Below are positions 1 to 7,565 of a stretch of 57,678 nt of DNA, one piece after another. The stretch comes from CAZVFX01 sp964626565. GTDB lineage: Bacteria; Myxococcota_A; UBA9042; CAIXZC01. Both the position numbers and the translations under genes were made by a program. Position 1 is the first letter of the stretch; the number at the start of each line of letters is the position of its first letter. A model generated the notes under the pieces. It had not been told where the DNA came from. It saw only the letters and a program-made list of their open reading frames with translations, and made no database searches. Location of the stretch: the NCBI GenBank assembly GCA_964626565.1, contig CAZVFX010000033.1:1-57678 (forward strand), written 5' to 3'.

Positions 1-140
1 GGAAATCTATGTTCTCGTAATCCCTTCCGGATTGCAAGGGACCCTGCCGGGAATGATGGGCCGGGAGCGTTGGGGCACGCATGATGGCTGCATTTCGTAC
101 AACGAGCGGGGAACGAGTTGCGCTCAACGCAACGTGACCT

Positions 141-1079
141 CTAGACGACTCGCACCGACCTACCCTGCAGGTCGGTGACTCTCGCTCCGCCTTTGGCGAA
201 CGTGACGTTGTCCGCGGTGAGCGAGACTTTGCCCCCGGCGTCGGGGGTGTCGACTACCACGCTGGGCATCGCGATGCCTGACAGGGTGCGGCGAAGTTCG
301 GTCGCGATGGCCAGGGCGTCTTTGACCGAGACCCAGAAATGGGCGGTCCCTTGTACGCGTTCGGTGAGGAACAGGTAGTAGGGCCGGCAGCGATGGCGGA
401 CCAGCCAGCGGTTGACTCGCGCGATGGTCCGGGCGTCGTCGTTGACTCCTTTCAACAGTACCATCTGATTGCCCAGGTTCACTCCCGCATCGGCTAGCCG
501 GGTGAGGGCATCGCCTGCCCGGGGAGTACACTCTGCGGGGCAGTTGAACTGGGTATGGAGGTACACCGGCTGATACGTGGCGAGTACCGCGCACAGCGTG
601 TCATTGACCCGGTTCGGAGACACCACCGGCATCCTGCTGCCGATGCGGATCACGACGTCGGGCTTTGCCCGGCGCAGCTCCGAGAGCAGACCGTTGAGCT
701 CATCGTCCGGCAACATCAGCGGATCGCCGCCGGAAATGAGGAGTTCCTCGATGCCGTCGGTCTCCTTCAGATACGCCACCCACTCGCCCAGCAGTTCCGG
801 CGTCAGTTTCGGTGCGTCGATCCGTTTCCAGCGACGGTTGCAGTGACGGCAGTTCACCGCGCATTCGCCGGTGGGCATCAGCACCACCCTGTCCTGGTAG
901 GCGTGGATCAGTCCCGGAACGGGCGAAAAGGAATCTTCGCGGAGAGGGTCTCTGGCGCCGGCGGCCGACTCTTCGTCCGTACAGATCAGAATCTGCCTTC
1001 CCACCGGGTCGCCCGGTGACCGCTCATTCATGAGAGAGGCGTAGTAGGCCGTCGTTCTTTCCGGATACTTAGAAGACAA
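141..1079 (-). CDS. Short lysine 2,3-aminomutase (KamA/EpmB)-like radical SAM enzyme
   Basis: This 312-residue protein aligns by eye with lysine 2,3-aminomutase from the AYYASL and DPVGRQ segments, through PVPGLIHAY, to the GGK motif near the C-terminus. The SAM-cluster cysteines are C73, C77 and C80 (CAVNCRHC). The SGGDPL segment and a probable PLP lysine, K284 in DAGGK, are present. The family moves an amino group between carbons of lysine or a related substrate using SAM and PLP. I chose the TTG start at 1079 because GAGGGG lies 7 bases upstream and homology begins there. The first ATG, at 1031, lacks a Shine-Dalgarno and would cut conserved sequence. The gene overlaps the upstream peptidase-like gene by 11 bases, so it is the last known gene of the operon. 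Compared with classical KamA it lacks roughly 75 N-terminal residues and the C-terminal extension. The position of KamA Asp293 is a Glu here, while the Asp of the VVD segment is kept, so the substrate is uncertain. Confidence 0.85.
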   Translation of the reverse strand: MSSKYPERTTAYYASLMNERSPGDPVGRQILICTDEESAAGARDPLREDSFSPVPGLIHAYQDRVVLMPTGECAVNCRHCNRRWKRIDAPKLTPELLGEWVAYLKETDGIEELLISGGDPLMLPDDELNGLLSELRRAKPDVVIRIGSRMPVVSPNRVNDTLCAVLATYQPVYLHTQFNCPAECTPRAGDALTRLADAGVNLGNQMVLLKGVNDDARTIARVNRWLVRHRCRPYYLFLTERVQGTAHFWVSVKDALAIATELRRTLSGIAMPSVVVDTPDAGGKVSLTADNVTFAKGGARVTDLQGRSVRVV

Positions 1080-2259
1080 AAACCAACCCCTCGGACAGCA
1101 CCGTGAGAATCGCGCCCACCAGGAGTGCCGGGGCAAAGGGGATGGTGCGGGCCACCGACAGTAGTTTGTCCGCGTCGTTGTCCCGGTACCAGTCCCGCAC
1201 CGCGGCTGCCTGGTCTTCAGACAGGCCGTCGGGGGCAAGGGTGCCCAGCTTCTCAACAAAGAACTGCTTGCGCTCCTTGAATTTCAGAATCTCCGAATCG
1301 CCCAGAATCATGCCCTTCCTCAACTGTTCCGGGGTGATTTCCACTTCGTCGGTGGCTTTCAGGTATGCGTCGTATGCAAAGCGGAAAATGATGATGGATG
1401 CAGCCAGCCAGCCGACATTAATGAACTCGTATTTCGCCTCGCCGGTAGGGTCGAAAAAGAAGGCGTACACGCCGTAGCCGACGATGATGCCCACTGCCAG
1501 CAGGAACGCCCACTGTTTCTGAGCCAGCCTCATGAGCGGCTTGAACATGAGGAACAGAATCACATAGATAATTGTCTTGTTCATCTCCATGAACTGGTCA
1601 AGGCCTTCCCGGATGAAGTGACGCATGATTCGGATAGTGGTGAACAGTGCGAGGAAGAAGATGATGAGTTTAAAGATGGCCCACCGGTTGGCCCAGCCCT
1701 TCTTCATGAGTGTCTTGGCGCCGTCGGCAAGGGAGGAGCGACTGGACTTTCCAACGGTCAGCCCGGTCTTGACCAGGAACTCCGCCAGCAGGATGATGAA
1801 CATGGCCACAAAGGTGTTGAAGAAGAGGGCGAAGGAAGGGAAGTACGAAAGGTAGTTGGCGTTGTAGACGCTAAGAGGCAGGGTGAACGCGATGAGCGCG
1901 AACATCTTGGCGTCGCCGGCGGCCCACAAGCCCAGGAGCCACAGGATCACCCCCAGAGCGAAGGAGAGAACAGTATTGATGACCAGCGCGGCTTCATAGC
2001 TGATTTTCTCGGTATAGCGGATCCATTCGGGAGCGTGAAATGTGCCGCCCATACCCACGTAAAGGTAGCCACACGCAACCGCGGCAATCCCGACCAGGAG
2101 CCAGGCGAACAGCAGCCGGTTGGAAATCCGTCCGTGGACCGCAGACTCATACTTGGCCCGCCCCAGCACATAGGGCAGCATGGGCCTTAAATCCCCCCAT
2201 GCGGCGAGGGCTGCAAAAGCCAGAACTATCGCGACCAGAATGTGGTCAAAGGCCGGCAT
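1069..2259 (-). CDS. Polytopic membrane protein, A24 (type IV prepilin peptidase-like) family
   Basis: This is a 396-residue membrane protein with many hydrophobic segments. Two aspartate motifs fit the A24 aspartyl peptidases: GDLR near residue 22, followed by ISN, and AAGDAKMF near residue 115 (family form GxGDxK). The C-terminus carries IPFAPALLVGA, close to the IPFGPxLxxGA end of prepilin peptidases. The family cleaves leader peptides of pilin-like proteins in the inner membrane. It is unusual in having about 15 extra residues between the first Asp and the ISN motif and a long polar stretch near residues 310-370. It starts 1 base after the stop of the preceding radical SAM gene and overlaps the following one, so the three are surely co-transcribed. 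No pilin or secretion gene is nearby, so the substrate is unknown. It could also be an inactive relative used as a scaffold. Confidence 0.75.
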   Translation of the reverse strand: MPAFDHILVAIVLAFAALAAWGDLRPMLPYVLGRAKYESAVHGRISNRLLFAWLLVGIAAVACGYLYVGMGGTFHAPEWIRYTEKISYEAALVINTVLSFALGVILWLLGLWAAGDAKMFALIAFTLPLSVYNANYLSYFPSFALFFNTFVAMFIILLAEFLVKTGLTVGKSSRSSLADGAKTLMKKGWANRWAIFKLIIFFLALFTTIRIMRHFIREGLDQFMEMNKTIIYVILFLMFKPLMRLAQKQWAFLLAVGIIVGYGVYAFFFDPTGEAKYEFINVGWLAASIIIFRFAYDAYLKATDEVEITPEQLRKGMILGDSEILKFKERKQFFVEKLGTLAPDGLSEDQAAAVRDWYRDNDADKLLSVARTIPFAPALLVGAILTVLSEGLVFVF

Positions 2260-2260
2260 C

Positions 2261-3196
2261 TCAGTCCTTGTCTGCCTTTATCTTCCTGATAATCGGTTCG
2301 GGTGAAACGAAGACGGGGTAAAGCTCGCCGGAATCATAGCCCTGGTCAATGTCGAACAAACCGGCACAAATGGAATCCACGGTGCAAGAGGCGCAAACAT
2401 CTGCTTTGCCGTGGATGAAATCGGTTTGCCTCACCATCCCCTTGTCATCCAGGAAATAGACTATGCGCTCCTCGCCTTTCACGATCTTGCGGGTCTCCGT
2501 GGAGGCCCAGGCAAAATCCAACATATAGCAGAGGGGCAAACGCTCCACGCGGAAAGTCCGCCCCGACTTATGCAAGATGGTGAGCGCCCGGTGCAGAGGC
2601 AGTTCGATATCCTTCAGCTTCGGCACCGTATCAGGGTTCTCCAGAACCCGGTCGCTGGTGGGGTCCAGGGTGTTGAACACGAAATGCTTCAGTCGAGGCC
2701 ACCGCTTGGCCAGCCAGGTGACGGTTTCGTCGAGATGGTCGGCGTTGAACGACTGGATCGCGATGTTAACGTCCACGTTGATGTCGAACTCATCGAACAT
2801 GTCGAGGCTCTTCTCGATGTTGGCCAGGGAATCTTCGTTGCCGGTGAGCTCCCCTTGCAACTCCGGCTTGCAGGTGTGCACCGAAATGTGGACGTGAGCC
2901 AGGCCGGCGTCCTTCAGGCCTTGCAGGAACTCCCGCTCCGCGGTTTTCTGGCCGTTGGTAATCATCCGGGGCGTGATCCCTTTCTGGTTCGCGTATTCGA
3001 TGATTTCATGGAGGAAGGGACAGAGTGTAGGCTCGCCGCCGGTAAGTATGATCCCGTCGTATCCCCTTTCCACAAAGTCGTCCACCTTTCCCTTGGCCGC
3101 CTCAATGGACAGCGTGTCTTCGGTGTCCGGATTGGAGCAGAAACGACACTTCTGATTGCAGATTCTAACGAGTTGAATATAACCCAAATTGGCCAT
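2261..3196 (-). CDS. Radical SAM protein with C-terminal CxxCx5CxG motif (fourth in operon)
   Basis: A 311-residue radical SAM protein. C13, C17 and C20 (CNQKCRFC) bind the SAM cluster, and LTGGEPTL is the SAM-binding segment. Near the C-terminus is CASCTVDSICAG, a C-x2-C-x5-C-x-G motif of the kind that ligates an auxiliary cluster in SPASM or twitch enzymes. It is the most diverged of the four: where its three neighbours have HGHT and LHD, it has VHTCKPELQ. The ATG at 3196 lies 2 bases past the stop of the upstream gene. The reaction cannot be named from sequence; peptide or small-molecule modification is the usual role of such enzymes. Confidence 0.85.
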   Translation of the reverse strand: MANLGYIQLVRICNQKCRFCSNPDTEDTLSIEAAKGKVDDFVERGYDGIILTGGEPTLCPFLHEIIEYANQKGITPRMITNGQKTAEREFLQGLKDAGLAHVHISVHTCKPELQGELTGNEDSLANIEKSLDMFDEFDINVDVNIAIQSFNADHLDETVTWLAKRWPRLKHFVFNTLDPTSDRVLENPDTVPKLKDIELPLHRALTILHKSGRTFRVERLPLCYMLDFAWASTETRKIVKGEERIVYFLDDKGMVRQTDFIHGKADVCASCTVDSICAGLFDIDQGYDSGELYPVFVSPEPIIRKIKADKD

Positions 3197-3198
3197 CT

Positions 3199-4860
3199 TT
3201 ACCCCTTGAGTGGCTTTAGAATCCCCAGCCCGAAATTCCTCACCGCATTAATGTGCAGCCCCCGGCAACTCTCGTGGTGCACGCAGCGTGTGCACCTGAG
3301 GCTCCGGGTGAAATAGTGCCTGGTGATAAACCAGTCGGTAAACCGCACCAGGTCAAGTTTGCCGTCATCTCCCAGGATCGTCAAGTCTGCATCCGGTTCT
3401 GTCCGCGGTTGCACCGGTCCTCCCAGACAAGGGGGATAGCCTTCCAGGGCCACGCCGGTTTCGTCCCGCAGGCCGGCGATTTCATCGGGCGAGAGATCCT
3501 TCTCCAACGATTCCGACAGGTAATCGTGGGTTGAATGATACAGGGACACCCGTTCCAGCAGCGTCGCCGGCAGCTCGGCGAACAGCTCCGCCGCACCCTT
3601 TTCCGCAGGCAGCTTCAGGTCGGTTCCCGGGCGCTCCAGGAAAGCCGTCAGCGGGGCCGGGTCCGCATCTGCGAGGGAGGTCAGCCGCAAGGTCTTGACC
3701 GTGTCGAGTTCGAGCAGTCCGGCTGCTGCAGTAGTGGTGGCGCTTTCTACTTCCACCACCGACAACGGAATCGTCGTTTCGGCCACCCGGTCTTCGGTCA
3801 ACGATTCGGAGTCGACTACGAGCTGCAAACCGGCTGCCCGGTTGGCCTTCCCCGCATCGACGATTTCCCCCAGCCTGGCCAGCCCGGACGTGGAACCTCG
3901 TACCGAATTCCAGGAGTCCTTGGCAAGACCGTCCAGGGTTTCCTGCAAGCAGGCGCAAAACGACTCCATGGCGCAGAATCGGCATCGGTCGTCCCGGCAC
4001 ATCGGTTCCACGCCGCGGTCGCGCCACTCCTCGAACATCTCGGTGCGGCCCCGAACCTCGTCATGGATCTTGTGCGGGTCCTGGATGAGGTCCTCACTGC
4101 CTTCCAGATAAGGAGCGGGCAGCCGGTTGGTCCAGATAATTATCCCCTTGCGTCGACGGAGTTGGAACCCGCTTTTCAAGTGACTCATCATCTCGACAGG
4201 ATCGTAGAACAGGGTCTCCCGGTGCTCATTCCAGGCGCGGCCAAAGGGCACCATGTGCAGCAGGTCGAATTCGTTGATGCCCAGCGCGATATAGAACTCC
4301 AGGATCTCCTTGAGATGCGGAATGTTGAGCCGATTCATGACCACATCCACGTTAACCACCGTGCGCCCCAGGAGGTTGCGCATCCCTGCAAAGGCCTGGG
4401 CGAACCCGCCCTTGACGCCCACCAGGGTGTCGTGGAGTTCAGCGGTATGCCCGTGCATGGAGAAGGTGGCCTCATTGAGCCCTGCGGCCAGCGCCCGATC
4501 AGCGAACTTGCGATACGCGAACATGCGGCCGTTGGTAACGGTCTGCAGCCACTGGTATCCGAGCTGGCGCCCCAGTTGGAGGAATTCGATGTAGTTGGGA
4601 TGGATGGTGGCTTCTCCACCGGAAAGGATCAGCCGCTGCCCGCCCTCTTCCCTGCCTGCCCGAATCCGCTCTTCCACCTGCTCACGCGGGATGATGGTAC
4701 CGTCCTGGGTGTCGGAATCGAGGCAGAAGAGGCAGCCGTTGTTGCAGATTCTGGTCAAGCGCACCCAGATGCGCTTCTCCTTTACTGCGCTCTCCTTTAT
4801 TTGCAGGTTCTTGCCGGCCAATTTCAGTCTCGTCAGCTCGCGCCTTGTTCGCCCTTGCAC
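3199..4860 (-). CDS. Large radical SAM protein with two CxxCx5C cysteine motifs (third in operon)
   Basis: A 553-residue protein. Its N-terminal radical SAM domain has C39, C43 and C46 (CNNGCLFC), SGGEATIHPN and the HGHTAELHD motif shared with the two upstream paralogues. A first auxiliary motif, CRFCAMESFC, lies near residue 300. A second, CTRCVHHESCRG, closes the protein. Between them is a region of about 200 residues that I do not recognise, containing YPPCLGG. The start is a GTG overlapping the upstream gene by 28 bases; no better start with conserved sequence was found. The length (siblings are 311-335 residues) and the doubled cysteine motif suggest a multi-cluster enzyme or a partner-binding insert. 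Confidence 0.85.
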   Translation of the reverse strand: MQGRTRRELTRLKLAGKNLQIKESAVKEKRIWVRLTRICNNGCLFCLDSDTQDGTIIPREQVEERIRAGREEGGQRLILSGGEATIHPNYIEFLQLGRQLGYQWLQTVTNGRMFAYRKFADRALAAGLNEATFSMHGHTAELHDTLVGVKGGFAQAFAGMRNLLGRTVVNVDVVMNRLNIPHLKEILEFYIALGINEFDLLHMVPFGRAWNEHRETLFYDPVEMMSHLKSGFQLRRRKGIIIWTNRLPAPYLEGSEDLIQDPHKIHDEVRGRTEMFEEWRDRGVEPMCRDDRCRFCAMESFCACLQETLDGLAKDSWNSVRGSTSGLARLGEIVDAGKANRAAGLQLVVDSESLTEDRVAETTIPLSVVEVESATTTAAAGLLELDTVKTLRLTSLADADPAPLTAFLERPGTDLKLPAEKGAAELFAELPATLLERVSLYHSTHDYLSESLEKDLSPDEIAGLRDETGVALEGYPPCLGGPVQPRTEPDADLTILGDDGKLDLVRFTDWFITRHYFTRSLRCTRCVHHESCRGLHINAVRNFGLGILKPLKG

Positions 4861-5798
4861 CCCACATCATCCGGGGGCGTGTCGGTGCGAGGAATGAACT
4901 CGTCCCAGCCGAATTTCTGGGGATATTCCCGCCACGGCCCTTCGCAAACCGAAAACCAGGTGCACTCGATGCACTGAGGCCCCAGCGCCTTGCCCTCGGT
5001 AAGCCGGAACTCGGTGTAGTCGTCCAGAACAAACTTGGCGTCGAAAATCTTGGTGCGGGGAATGTACTGTTCGGCCACGCACTTCTCGAACCCCTTCATG
5101 AAGCAGAAGGGAATCGCTTCGGTGAGCGCCACGGTCCCCTTGGTCAGGCCCACCGACAGCCCCCGCTTCACATACGGCTCGATGAGAGTCATGCGGGGCA
5201 CCACCGAGTCGTAGAGTTCTTCCACGGTTCCGGTTGGGTGAACAAAGGCGAACTGGTACTGATCCACTTTGAGGTTCATGAGGATCTGGGCAATTTCCGG
5301 CAGGTGGCGATAGTTGGACCGGGTGATCACCGTGTTGGTGATGACGGGCTGCCCGAACGCCTTGAGGTTGATTATCGATTGCACCGTCTGCTTGAAGGAG
5401 CCTTTCGACGAGGTCAGGAAGTCGTGCAACTCTGCAGTGTGCCCGTGAAGTGCGGGGGAAAACTCGTTGGCCCCTGCCTCGATGGTCTGCCGGCAGAATT
5501 TCTTGTAGGCCAGCATCCGGCCGTTGGTCTGGATCTGGATGATTCTGAAACCCAACTCCTTGGCGAATGCGACCAGGTCCAGGAAGTCTTCGCGAATGGT
5601 CACCTCACCCCCGGTGAACACGATGCTGTCGCTGTCTTCCCTCGACTTCCGCAGGGTCTCCCTGACCTCTTCCGTGGATTTGTTGCCGTGCACATAGCGC
5701 TTGTTTCCCTGAACGCAGAACCGGCAGCGGTTGTTGCACACAAATCCGGTTTTGACGTCTACGCGCTGTATCGTCGGTTTCGCCTTGGTTTCACTCAT
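4833..5798 (-). CDS. Radical SAM protein with C-terminal CxxCx5CxG motif (second in operon)
   Basis: A 321-residue radical SAM protein with C21, C25 and C28 (CNNRCRFC), FTGGEVTI and ALHGHTAELHD. It ends with the auxiliary-cluster motif CIECTWFSVCEG followed by a W-R-E-Y and GWDEFIP tail closely like that of the first gene. The ATG at 5798 was chosen because GGAGAGGAAGG precedes it and it overlaps the stop of the upstream gene by 8 bases; the open frame continues upstream without support. It appears to be a tandem paralogue of its two neighbours. Substrate unknown. Confidence 0.87.
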   Translation of the reverse strand: MSETKAKPTIQRVDVKTGFVCNNRCRFCVQGNKRYVHGNKSTEEVRETLRKSREDSDSIVFTGGEVTIREDFLDLVAFAKELGFRIIQIQTNGRMLAYKKFCRQTIEAGANEFSPALHGHTAELHDFLTSSKGSFKQTVQSIINLKAFGQPVITNTVITRSNYRHLPEIAQILMNLKVDQYQFAFVHPTGTVEELYDSVVPRMTLIEPYVKRGLSVGLTKGTVALTEAIPFCFMKGFEKCVAEQYIPRTKIFDAKFVLDDYTEFRLTEGKALGPQCIECTWFSVCEGPWREYPQKFGWDEFIPRTDTPPDDVGCKGEQGAS

Positions 5799-6798
5799 CG
5801 CCTTCCTCTCCGCCGCTGAGTTGCGGCCTGAACTCTTCGAATCCGTACTCGTCTGCATATTTACGCCAGACGCCGTCGCACTCGTTGTAGTATAAGCATT
5901 TAGGGCAGTCAGGTCCCATAGTTCTTAACGCCTGGTCCAATTGTTCCTTGGTCACCAGCACCAGTTCGCCATCTTTGCCGTCGGTTTCCGAGGGCGTCGC
6001 CGCGCCTGAAACAGCGTCCAGCACTTCGGTCTCCGGCTCGAAGTGGCTATGCCGCTCGACGAACCCCACCGCGGCCGCGGGCAAGACTCGGGTCACGCAA
6101 CGGGGTATATCCAGCAGCAGCACCCCTTCAGGAACAGTTTCGAAGCGTTCCAGCGCGGCGGCAAACCCCGTCACCATCTCGGAGTAACGCGGCACCAACT
6201 GTTTAAAATAGGTCTCCCCCCTTCCCAGGGGCTGGATCGCGTTGAACACTATCTGGTCGGGTGCGAATCCCAGCAGGAACTCTATCAGTTCACCCACAGT
6301 GGGCAGGTTGCGGCGGTTGAGCACCGTCGTGGTGACGAACCGCAGCGGCCGGCCTTCCCGCCGGGCCGCAACGATATTCCCAAGGCCTGCGACGACGTTA
6401 TCAAAGGCCCCCGGAGTCCTGGTGAGACCGTCGTGGAGCTTGCTCGTATGGCCGTGGATGGAAACCAGGATGTAATTTATGCCCGCGTCGAGCAGTTCGT
6501 CCAGGTACTGCCGGTAGGCGAGGCGGCGGGCGTTGGTGATCATTCCTACCTGGGCAAAGCCCAGCTCTTTTGCGGCCCGGGCCAGTTGTGGGAGGTCTTC
6601 CCTCAGCGTCGGCTCACCCGCGGTGAACATCACCTCGTTCCGGGTTGTCGCCGACGACATTATCTCTACTGCGGCGGCGCGGTCGATGCGTTGAAAGCGC
6701 CGGGAGCGTGCGGCGCGGTCCTCTTCCATGCAGAAAACACAGTTGTTGTTGCAGTGCGTCCCGAAACAAATGTGCAGCCTTTGTTCGTCTTTTTCCAT
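5791..6798 (-). CDS. Radical SAM protein with C-terminal CxxCx5CxG motif (first in operon)
   Basis: A 335-residue radical SAM protein and the first gene of the minus-strand operon. C16, C20 and C23 (CNNNCVFC) bind the catalytic cluster. FTAGEPTL replaces the usual GGE with AGE, a known variant. SIHGHTSKLHD is shared with the next two genes. The C-terminal CPKCLYYNECDG is the auxiliary motif, followed by WRKYADEYGFEEF. The start at 6798 is supported by GAGGAG 7 bases upstream. The open frame runs on to 7290, but that part lies over the rimP gene and its leader and is not coding. The substrate is not identifiable. Confidence 0.87.
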   Translation of the reverse strand: MEKDEQRLHICFGTHCNNNCVFCMEEDRAARSRRFQRIDRAAAVEIMSSATTRNEVMFTAGEPTLREDLPQLARAAKELGFAQVGMITNARRLAYRQYLDELLDAGINYILVSIHGHTSKLHDGLTRTPGAFDNVVAGLGNIVAARREGRPLRFVTTTVLNRRNLPTVGELIEFLLGFAPDQIVFNAIQPLGRGETYFKQLVPRYSEMVTGFAAALERFETVPEGVLLLDIPRCVTRVLPAAAVGFVERHSHFEPETEVLDAVSGAATPSETDGKDGELVLVTKEQLDQALRTMGPDCPKCLYYNECDGVWRKYADEYGFEEFRPQLSGGEEGDE

Positions 6799-6823
6799 GC
6801 TCAAACTCCTCAAGCAGGCTACC

Positions 6824-6852
6824 ATCATAGCCCGCCCTTGGGAAGTGAGATC
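6824..6852 (-). promoter_or_regulatory. Weak candidate promoter for the radical SAM operon
   Basis: On the minus strand TATGAT occurs at 6829-6824, about 25 bases before the first radical SAM gene. The hexamer 17 bases upstream, GATCTC, is a poor -35. A 15-codon open frame (6872-6825) ends within this site. The evidence is the -10 match and position only. Confidence 0.25.
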
Positions 6853-6907
6853 AGCCCTTCCCTTACGGTCATGCGAACCCCCCGGTTTCTTTTTGCCAAT
6901 TTTATGG

Positions 6908-6936
6908 TTGATCTGTTTGTAGTTAATGAATATACT
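6908..6936 (+). promoter_or_regulatory. Sigma-70 type promoter of the rimP-nusA-infB operon
   Basis: TTGATC (6908-6913) and TATACT (6931-6936) are separated by 17 bases, giving a predicted start near 6943. Transcription would enter a leader of about 145 bases before rimP, which contains an intrinsic terminator. Confidence 0.7.
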
Positions 6937-7012
6937 CCGCCTCCGTTGCGGGTTGCACCGGGGGCGCAGCGAGGGTGGGTGTGGACGGGGAAGCGTCTTG
7001 TTTGAACAGAGG

Positions 7013-7036
7013 CGGGCTTTGGGCCCGTTTTTTTTT
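7013..7036 (+). terminator. Intrinsic terminator in the rimP leader (possible attenuator)
   Basis: CGGGC (7013-7017) pairs with GCCCG (7023-7027) around a 5-base loop and is followed by nine T residues (7028-7036). It lies between the strong promoter at 6908-6936 and rimP at 7088. It therefore either ends a leader RNA of roughly 90 nt or acts as an attenuator for the operon. No tRNA or other RNA gene was recognised upstream of it. Confidence 0.7.
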
Positions 7037-7087
7037 AGTCTCTCAACCCTTATCGGCCTGCACTGGACGGTCGAAAGGTAAAAAGTG

Positions 7088-7552
7088 ATGGAACGGGACC
7101 TTAGAAGCAGACTTATTGCCGAAGGGGACGAGGTACTCGCCGATATGGGTGCGTACATCGTGGACGTGGAGGTGGAGCATTCCCGCAGCCGCACTTTGCT
7201 GCGCTTTTTTGTTGATTTGGAAGACGGTGGAATCTCGGTGGCGGACTGCTCGCGAGCGGCCAGGCTGATTATGCGGCACCTCGAAGACACGAACGCTTTC
7301 GGCGGCGACTACGCGATGGAAGCCTCTTCACCGGGTATCGAAAGACGGGTGGCGAGGCCGAGAGACTTTCGCCGGTTCGTTGGCCGCGAGGCGAAACTGA
7401 AAACAAGGACCAAGGTGGGTGACAAGCGCAACTTCTCCGGAGTGATAGAAGCTGCCGACGACACGGGCGTCACCCTCGTTTCAGGGGAGGAGAAATTTCA
7501 CTTTCCCTACGACGTCGTTGCCCGGGCAAAATTGACGTACGACTTTTCCTAA
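7088..7552 (+). CDS. rimP: Ribosome maturation factor RimP
   Basis: A 154-residue RimP, which assists maturation of the 30S subunit in the cytoplasm. Visible family signatures are RFFVDLEDGGISVADC, MEASSPGIERR and the second-domain VGREAKLKTR. The length is normal. An in-frame GTG lies directly before the ATG used here. It is the first gene of the classic rimP-nusA-infB-rbfA-truB arrangement, 13 bases before nusA, and probably responds to the leader terminator upstream. Confidence 0.95.
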   Translation: MERDLRSRLIAEGDEVLADMGAYIVDVEVEHSRSRTLLRFFVDLEDGGISVADCSRAARLIMRHLEDTNAFGGDYAMEASSPGIERRVARPRDFRRFVGREAKLKTRTKVGDKRNFSGVIEAADDTGVTLVSGEEKFHFPYDVVARAKLTYDFS

Positions 7553-7565
7553 GTGGAGGAGAAGG

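Noticed and set aside
154..176. ACCGACCT/AGGTCGGT hairpin as terminator of the radical SAM operon
   Set aside because: It lies inside the coding end of the aminomutase gene and no T-run follows on the minus strand.
1..178. Open plus-strand frame from base 2 to a stop at 176-178, possibly the end of a gene entering the window
   Set aside because: Only 58 codons, no recognisable motif, and its last part is antisense to the aminomutase gene; nothing else in 1-140 is supported.
6937..7018. CCGCCTC (6937-6943) pairing with GAGGCGG near the leader terminator as an anti-terminator
   Set aside because: The first segment lies at or before the predicted transcription start, so most of it would not be in the RNA.
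6799..7290. N-terminal extension of the first radical SAM frame to 7290
   Set aside because: It runs antisense through rimP and the terminator; the SAM domain and a good ribosome site start at 6798.
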